Positions 56,961-64,000 of a stretch of 64,000 bases of DNA are shown here, piece by piece. This DNA is from Mytilus galloprovincialis. Taxonomy: Eukaryota > Mollusca > Bivalvia > Mytilida > Mytilidae. Each line of letters starts with the position of its first letter. Within the stretch, counting starts at the first letter, position 1. The stretch is taken from contig NC_134846.1 of NCBI RefSeq assembly GCF_965363235.1, positions 64,593,121 to 64,657,120 on the forward strand, given 5' to 3'. Made by a program: the position numbers and the translations under genes. Below the pieces are notes generated by a model, which ran no database searches, had not been told where the DNA came from, and saw only the letters and a program-made list of their open reading frames with translations.

Positions 56961-59900
56961 AGACAAGACCACATACAACACATTTGAAGGTGCACCATCC
57001 ATCCTCATCTTGTTTCTCATGTTTCTTTGTTTACAAAAATCTGAAAACAAGCGTTATGCGCATCGGACAGCAAGCGTTGCCGTCGATTGAATCGAAAAGC
57101 AAAAAATAAATAAATAAATAAACACCTTGGATGTACTTATTTCATATTGCAGAATTAAAGTGGTTTTTGTTCTTCAAAATCAGTGCATGTCCAACGAGAA
57201 GGTGTCAACAACATGACACAGTTTTAAGACATTTGTTGTACATCCCTGTATCGAGTAGATCTACGGGGATACTTAATCAAATACCAATACAACGTTTTTA
57301 AATCAAACAAAAATGGTAGCACTATGAGAAAACTATTTAAGATTAAATTTTATAAGTCTTAGTGACCATATTTTTTGCAACACGCCAGCCTTAAAACGTG
57401 GAAAACCAACATATGCAGATCAACATAAAGCATGCATTCTACACTTAATAGATGCATATATTAATATCTCTGACAGTCTAAAAAGACTTCCTTAACGTTG
57501 TTCTAGAAGTGACAATTTCATTAAAAATGCGGAAGCTTCCACTTTTAAATATTTTACTACGTAACTTTAAAAAATAAATATATCGCTGCATACAGATAGA
57601 TGTGCAGTTCTATATTTTTATCGACTTCATAACAGCATGTCAACTTGACGAACGGGTAGTCTCAATCTTCTTGTATAAAGATAAGTAAATGTGGTACGAT
57701 AAGACATCTGGTCATAGAACACAGTTATTTCGTAGTGAATTTCTTTTAGACAATAAATAATATTAAAAAAAATGTCCCACCTGCGCTTCCTCAATAATAT
57801 TTTAGCAGTGTGTGTACTACTGTTGGGACAAATTATATCAAAATAATAGAAAACTTCATCGGGTCTTACTCAAATTATGGACAATTTTATGTTAAGGGGG
57901 TCTTGAAATTATTTGGCAGTTTCAGAAATGCTAATTTTCAACCTTTTACAGATTAACCAAATCACTACTTTATTTTAAAATTCATGACCAAAATATTTTT
58001 ACAATATAATTTTATCCCCATTCTTGATATTTGAGGCATAAACATGAAGAAATAAATTTGGAAGGGGTATATAAAAAGATTGACAAGTAAAACACTGTCC
58101 ACACTAGGAACTACATTCATGGACAACGAAAATCAAATGACGATAACTGTGATCACGGCCCATCTGTCCACCAAGGTATGGCCATCAACAATGAGAAAAA
58201 TACATACCGTATAGTCGGCTATAAAAGGCTCCGGAAACATATCCTCATTAGTGTTATTTTTGCAGCTCCGGCAAAATTATAGGGATTTATATACAGCTTG
58301 TTATTTACCAAATTTTAAGCCTCGTATATTTGATGCCTTTTTTCGCAGTTAGTTTTATCATCAATATCATCAGTGGCACAAGAAATAAAATAATGGAATG
58401 GAGAGCCACTGTTATTTTATTTTCCGTCTTGATATGTTTTCCTATCTTTATTTGTTTTTATTAAAAAAAAAATATTTGTTATTATGTTAATGCAATACCT
58501 GAAAGTTTTCTTTGTTATCATATGTAAATCTTAATATATGTGGGAATAGAAATAATCAATCAATCTCATCAAACTATCATGAAGCCACTTGAAAATGAGG
58601 ACCCCTAAAAGAATTGTTACGACTGGACGTAGCTAGGTATTTGTAATTCCCGTACATCCAGGCGGACACCCCACTTTGAGCTTTCTGTCGTTTGGAGTAA
58701 GACCTGCAGTGACAACATTTCGAATCCGTTCAACGCTCAATAATATAACCCTTTGTTTGTTGGTCAGAACAATCATAGACTTGCAGTGAGATACAGTTGT
58801 GAAAGAAATTTTATTACGACAATGTAACATGAGTGTATCAACTTTCGTGTGACTGTTCCAATATTTGAAAGTAAAGATGGTACACTTTTTTCCCTATCAA
58901 ATAAGATACAATATATTTTCATAAATAACTGCACCGTTTTTTTAAGCAGGTGCCCTGTTCAACACCACATCAGCAAGATGTCCTTAACGTACCTTAAATA
59001 ATTATATAGCTGTACAAGATCCGCGCGAAATCAAATAATATACATGTATAGATTTTGGCAAGAACTCTTATTGGCGGCAAATAATGTTTAATAAAGTTAT
59101 CAAAACAGGAAGAATGATAGAAATATGGTCCAGGTCATAATTATATATCAACTAAACATGATTTGTATTATTTGTTTATTATCAAACAGGAAGAATTTTC
59201 ACTTTTAATAAACAATCATTTTATAAGTACTGTATTAAATCACAATATACGAAACAGAAATATCTTTAGAAAATCCATTTAATATCATATGCATTATCAA
59301 ATCATAAGAAAGTAAAGGAATTTTGAATTTAAACGTAATCATTTGTGTTAATCAATCAGTAGACTAGTTTCACAACTTTTGTCAACATTGCAAGAGGGTA
59401 CTCCTGTATTTAAGCTGCTTGATTGTTCCAATCGTTTTAGTATCGACACAAACTACCAACAAAAGCTTACAGTGTAATACAGGTAATAGATGTATTAATT
59501 GATATTATACATGTATGTCCAAATGCAAGATGTAATTACGTTAAGTTAAGTCGTTATATCGATACCATAAAAACATGATTTGATAAATATTATTTAAAAT
59601 CTGTACAAGTAACAATATTCATAACAAGCTATCCTATGACAGAAGAAAAAACACCAAAAAACGTATAACTTCAATAGTTTTAACATGTAGGCTGCATTTG
59701 CAATGTTTCAAAAAGAATAAGAGAATTGTGGAACAAATTAACTGATTTACTCAAAAATTGTGTCTTACAATTTTCGAACGAATACAGTTCACTTATTTAT
59801 GACTATTAATGAATAAAGGTTGTTTTTTTCCATATGATGTTCATAATTGAATTTTTGTATAGATTTGACTTTAGCCCGATTTTCTGGCACTTTTATGAGA

Positions 59901-60007
59901 TTCGGACATAGATAAACTACTGCTTCTAATTTAATAGACTATGTTAATATTATTAAACCCATGAATTTCTAATTTCTGTTTAATTTCTACTGCTTAATTT
60001 ACTTCAG
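56961..60007. other. Upstream region of the cGAS-like gene; no gene seen
   Basis: AT-rich sequence with no domain-bearing frame. The 65-codon minus-strand frame at 58633-58830 was considered and not accepted. The 3' end (TTTCTACTGCTTAATTTACTTCAG at 59984-60007) is a plausible splice acceptor next to the ATG, so an upstream untranslated or coding exon may lie in this region. Confidence 0.45.
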
Positions 60008-60263
60008 ATGTCTCTTCAAGAATTCATAAAGGGGGCGAGTGATGTATGTTATCGACCTCCAAAATTCCGCTTCTCTGTACGCGCAGCTGAAAACATACTT
60101 TCCAAAATAGAATATACAAGAATGTTGCAATATTTAGGAGAAATAGAAGATCAAACATCCACAACAAGCTCTGATCCAGCTCTTGAAGTAATTCTGAATA
60201 AAATGCCTACAAGGTTTAAAGATCTACACGATGTTTTGGGACGTATTATTGGGACCTATCAAG
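60008..60263 (+). CDS. cGLR exon 1
   Basis: Encodes MSLQEFIKGASDVCYRPPKF through GRIIGTYQ and the first base of codon 86. The start ATG directly follows a polypyrimidine stretch and CAG, so it may be the first codon of an internal exon. Reading on past the donor would give a stop five codons later. The link to exon 2 rests on the donor, the acceptor and the matching phase. Confidence 0.75.
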
Positions 60264-62918
60264 GTAGAACACGTTAAATGTTTATCTTTTTCTATGTACT
60301 TCAAAGATAAATAAGTATTTATTAGATAATTTATATCAACTTTGGTTTTCGTGAGTTAATCATTTGAAGTCCTCGTATTAAAGATCATACTTTATCGTGT
60401 GTTTTTCTATGTTGTGCTGTTATACTATTGTTTCAGAAAAAGGGAGAAGGTTTGGTACAATTGAAACGTTAAATCCCGCTGCAAATGTTTGCACCTTTCA
60501 TAAGTCAGGAATATGATGTACTGTAGTTGTCGTTTGTTTATGTAATGTATACGTGTTTCTCGTTTCTCGTTTTTTATATAGATTAGACCGTTGGTTTTCC
60601 CGTTTGAATGGATTTACACTAATATTTTAGGGACCTTTATAGCTTGTTTTTCGGTGTGAGCCAAGACTCCGTGTTGAAGGCCGTACATTGACCTATAATG
60701 GTTTACTTTTATAAATTGTTATTTGGATGAAGAGTTGTCTCGTTGGCACTCACACCACGTCTTCCTATATCTATAGATGTATATTTGTAAAGCTTATAGT
60801 TTGTCAAAACAGCGCCTTTTTCTCGTAAGACTCATCAGTGGCGCTCGGACCGAATATGTTAGACCAGTTTATTGTAAAATAACATTTCTCGGATATTTCA
60901 TTCATGGTTTTTTTATGTTTTTAGAGTCACAGACTACTGAAATCACTCAATTTTATCGCTGTTCGATAGACATTTATGGATTCCTTTATACGATATTTGG
61001 ATCGATTAAACGTGTAAAAGCAACACGAACACTTTATAAAGTCTTAGATGATTGTACGAAAATATCACCTGTGTATACCAATATTAGCAGTGGTGGTCAG
61101 GGTGAAGGATTAAATATCCCAAATGGAGACTATGACTTGATGACAGTTCTAGAGCAAATAAAAGTAAAATTAGATTGTTCTATAATTGAAGAAGATCAAC
61201 CAATTCTACTCTTTGACAATCAGTACTCATATCCAGGTTTTGCCCATCTTAAAATAGGGCAAAACCGATTTTCGGAGGAACTATTTACTTCATGGGGTGA
61301 ATACACGATATATGGACCCTTAATATCAAACCATAGATTTAAGAACTATTTCATGTCGCGTTATCAAGATCATGACTGTAAGATTCATGGTCCATGTATT
61401 TCCGACTTACCAGAAACAGTTGATCATTTATTTTGCTTCCGTGCAATGTTATGGCCAGATGTTGCAGAGTCTTGGTTGACGAGAAACAAATCATCAATAT
61501 GGCCACCAACCGATGTTATGTTGAATTCTGTCAGCCATGGAATCTTGATAGTACCGATTGGCAGCAAATTCGGCTCATCTGAGGATTGTTCTTTCGAATG
61601 GCGAATATCATTCTCATTGCAAGAAAGAGATCTGATTCATTCATTTAACTATGTACAATTATTGTGCCTCACAGTGTTAAAGTACTTTAAAAAAGATGTT
61701 TTAAAAGAAACATTTTTATGTTCATACTTTATAAAGACTACGTTATTTTGGTTATGTGAAGAGTTAAATGAGAATATGTGGAATCCAGAAAATTTCGTAC
61801 AGTGCATTCACGAACTTCAGAGACGTCTATTATATTGGGTTAGATACGGGTATTGTCCTCATTACTTTATAGCAGAAAACAATCTATTCGAAGGTGTACT
61901 TACTGAAGAAATGAAAATCATTTTAGAAACATTACTACATAACATAGCTCCATTATTTTTTCAAAGTATTCATTACGGAAACATGTGTTCTAATTTCAAG
62001 TTTACACACTTTGACCATTTTAAAGAGTTAAACACCCCGTTTATTGAGAAAAGTAAATCTATTTTCATATTACTAAAAACAATACGGAGAAGTTTGTCCA
62101 TGTGCACTTTAATTCAGAGTAGCGGTATATTGTACAAGACTTTATTCAGACTATTACATAATAAGTTTTCTTATTTTACTAAAGGTGTGTACTTGCTGCT
62201 GTTTTGCTATGGAAATCAGGTTTTTACACAACGTCTTCAAACTGAAGTTTGCAAAGAAAACAAAAAAATGTACTTGATTAACAGGCAGTGCATTGCGCAT
62301 TCACTTATTGGAACAAATGTCGACGCCATCGCTGGCTGGTTATTATTAGCTTCATATTTCTATGAAAAAGGCAAACCTCTATGCGTTCTTAAAATCATTG
62401 ACGTGATTCTTGCGAAATCGATAGATGATAAAATGTTAATTGCTGACGGATACCATGAAGACGTTATGATGACTTATTTAGAACAAGTGGCTAGCACCAA
62501 TTGGAATTATAAATTGTCAGTTCTGAATTACATGAAAATGCATTGTGTTGATATGATTTATGTTATACCTGGTTCTCCCCTGAACCCCGAAGAACTATTG
62601 CCAAAATTTAAATTTAACTTTTATACAATTCCACCAGTCATATACGCGTATATTCTGCGGTTCGTGTGTTATAATACAAAGGACAAGATCTCTCTCAGGG
62701 AAAAAGCGATTTGCGACATAATAAAACAGTGTCGCGAAAATTGTTTTCTTGGAGATTGGAAGGGAAGAGCTATTACATATGCAATATTAGCAAAGATTTA
62801 TCAAGCTATGCATGATGATAAGTCTGCTTTATATTGGAATTCGCATTTATGCAGATATTGGAGAAAAAATAATGGTGGACCCATTACGCTGTTTTTACCA
62901 ACATTTGAATTACAATAG
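60008..62918 (+). CDS. Mab-21 domain / cGAS-like receptor (cGLR), two exons, 749 residues
   Basis: Exon 1 (60008-60263) ends CAAG|GTAGAA; exon 2 (60925-62918) follows TTTTTAG. The split codon joins in frame: 256+1994 nt = 750 codons. The nucleotidyltransferase core shows SSGGQGEGL (140-148), GDYDLM with D154 and D156, and ETVDHLFCFR with D252, matching the acidic triad positions of cGAS/OAS enzymes. YPGFAHLK, LWPDVAESW and FEWRISFSLQE (309-319) are Mab-21 hallmarks, followed by the helical half with SYFIKTTLFWLCEE. Residues about 450-720 form a helical extension with repeat-like segments (WLLLASYFYEKGKPL). By family precedent it would sit in the cytosol, sense nucleic acid and make a cyclic dinucleotide signal to STING; the ligand and product are unknown. 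The exon 1 residues (1-85) have no known domain. Confidence 0.85.
60290..60776 (+). repeat. Dispersed repeat R1 inside the cGLR intron
   Basis: Diverged but ordered: TGTGCTGTTATACTATTGTT, AAGGTTTGGTACAATTG, GTTAAATCCCGCTGC, CATAAGTCAGGA, GTTGAAGGCCGTACATTGACC, GAGTTGTCTCGTTGGCACTC. It fills most of the 661-base intron and lies in the same orientation as the gene. Confidence 0.7.
60925..62918 (+). CDS. cGLR exon 2 (catalytic and helical domains)
   Basis: Starts with AG TCA CAG after a TTTTATGTTTTTAG acceptor. An open frame extends upstream to 60777, but the residues it adds (MYICKAYSLSKQRLFLVRLI...) are encoded by an R1 repeat end and intron and lack family features, so I use the acceptor. 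The stop is TAG at 62916-62918, and AATAAA lies at 62921-62926, only two bases beyond. Confidence 0.87.
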
Positions 62919-62920
62919 TT

Positions 62921-62926
62921 AATAAA
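62921..62926 (+). terminator. Polyadenylation signal of the cGLR gene
   Basis: AATAAA two bases after the stop codon. A second AATAAA occurs near 63101 (GAAATAAAACAAAGG) and is at a more usual distance. Confidence 0.4.
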
Positions 62927-64000
62927 TGTTGACCGATTGTGAGTACATTAACTTTGTTTTGAATGTCATTTAAACTTCATTTATTCAGTGGGAGAATTGT
63001 TTTATCTGTAAGACTGTTATTTATTATTAATCAAATGTATGATAAAAAACGTTCGTCAAGAATCGTTTTGTTACTTTTATTCGGGCGGATACCTTGTTGA
63101 AATAAAACAAAGGAAATGAGACTCGTTATTAGTGAAGATCATAAAGATCTAGCCTGTTTTTATGGGCTTTAACGGTTTAATGGAGATGCATAGGTTAGGA
63201 TCTTCTGCATCTTATATACCTGTTTTTACTTAAATTAAAGTATTTTAATCAAAGACATATTTCTACAAAACAGTCGTTTGTGATAGTTGAAATTCATGTG
63301 AATCTTTTTAGTACATAAGCATACATTCCTCCCACAAAATCGACAAAAAATATGAAATATTAACATTTTTGAAACATTCATTTGCTTCCCTGTCCCCCAC
63401 AACAGTTTTGTTTTGAAAAAAATAAAAAAAAATAAACAGTATTTCAACGAAAAGAGCAAATCGAGTACTCCTTTATTTTTGCAGACGTGTTTAAGTTGAC
63501 TATTTTGTCTTAAAATAGTTTAAAGCAAAAATGTTCGATGCATTATCTCTCTTCAGATTCTATTATTTTTTATATATTTAGGCTAAAGGTTAGAAAAATA
63601 ACATTAAAAATTCACAATATTAAAAAAATGAATATATGGGTCAAGTTAAATACGTTTCTAAAGATTTATTAAAACAGAATAAATGTTTATTTAGTAACAC
63701 ATTTTTACTTGAAGTACTTGAATACAAAATGTATAAGTGGATTTTAAAAATGCACATGCGTCATTAGCAATCATTTCACATTTTCATATTTTATAATTCA
63801 CCAAAAAACTTTATGTGTGTGAGTGTGTGTGTTTGTTTTTATTTTTTATTTTTTTTTATTTTACGAGTTCTCCCTGAAAACTAACCAGACAATAGGTTTA
63901 AGTTGATTAAAGGTTTCAAATTACACTAAATGACGGTCAATAGCTAGTTTACACATTTGTCTTTTAAAACACAACTGACATATTAGGATCGTAATAATGC
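62927..64000. other. Downstream non-coding sequence, no gene seen
   Basis: A/T-rich, with a short GTGTGTGAGTGTGTGTG tract near 63815 and poly-T stretches. No domain-bearing frame on either strand. Confidence 0.5.

Noticed and set aside
58633..58830. 65-codon minus-strand frame with two cysteines near the end
   Set aside because: No recognisable family, short, and isolated in repeat-rich DNA.
60777..60924. N-terminal extension of the cGLR frame starting at 60777
   Set aside because: It lies in R1/intron sequence, and a good acceptor at 60924 with matching phase to exon 1 explains the coding part.

Overview
The window looks like AT-rich, repeat-crowded genomic DNA from a marine bivalve, most probably a mussel (Mytilus or a close relative). 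The reasons are: spliced genes with GT..AG introns; a cGAS-like/Mab-21 gene of the kind heavily expanded in bivalves; several Penelope-like retroelement remnants; a mollusc-type SINE ending in an ATCA-repeat tail; and short dispersed repeats that recur many times here in both orientations. The organism call rests on recognition, not on a database search.

Layout. (1) 1.5-22.6 kb is the first copy (A) of a tandem segmental duplication. It carries a complete rhodopsin-like GPCR gene on the minus strand, which I rebuilt from three exons (17082-16854, 6249-5708, 4101-3820; 350 residues). A broken Penelope-like retroelement (6.55-8.25 kb) sits in its first intron, and upstream of the gene lies a 3.3 kb minisatellite of about 53 units of 63 bp (19.19-22.53 kb). 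(2) 23.06-48.48 kb is the second copy (B) of the same segment. The GPCR is a ruin here: exon 1 is intact (44637-44409), exon 3 is a frameshifted pseudoexon (28.56-28.81 kb) and exon 2 is not found. B was also invaded by a 7.2 kb element with about 0.8 kb inverted arms flanked by TTAA (28.85-36.09 kb), head-to-head Penelope-like fragments holding a nested SINE, another retroelement tail, a LINE fragment and a perfect 93-bp-arm palindrome. At the place matching the minisatellite, B has only about one and a half units, split by a 562 bp insertion flanked by TTAA. (3) 48.5-53 kb is repeat-rich and has a MITE with inverted ends. (4) 53149-54981 is a single-exon gene for a putative secreted protein with an N-terminal beta-sandwich-like domain. 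(5) 60008-62918 is a two-exon gene for a 749-residue Mab-21/cGAS-like receptor (cGLR) that keeps a D-x-D ... V-D acidic triad.

Functional reading. The three real protein genes do not form an operon-like unit. The GPCR is a cell-surface receptor, probably for a peptide. The cGLR is a candidate cytosolic nucleic-acid sensor or nucleotide second-messenger synthase of innate immunity. The 610-residue protein is probably extracellular. Most of the remaining sequence is transposon debris, whose insertions can be dated relative to the A/B duplication by presence or absence in each copy. I saw no rRNA, no intact tRNA gene and no CRISPR array.
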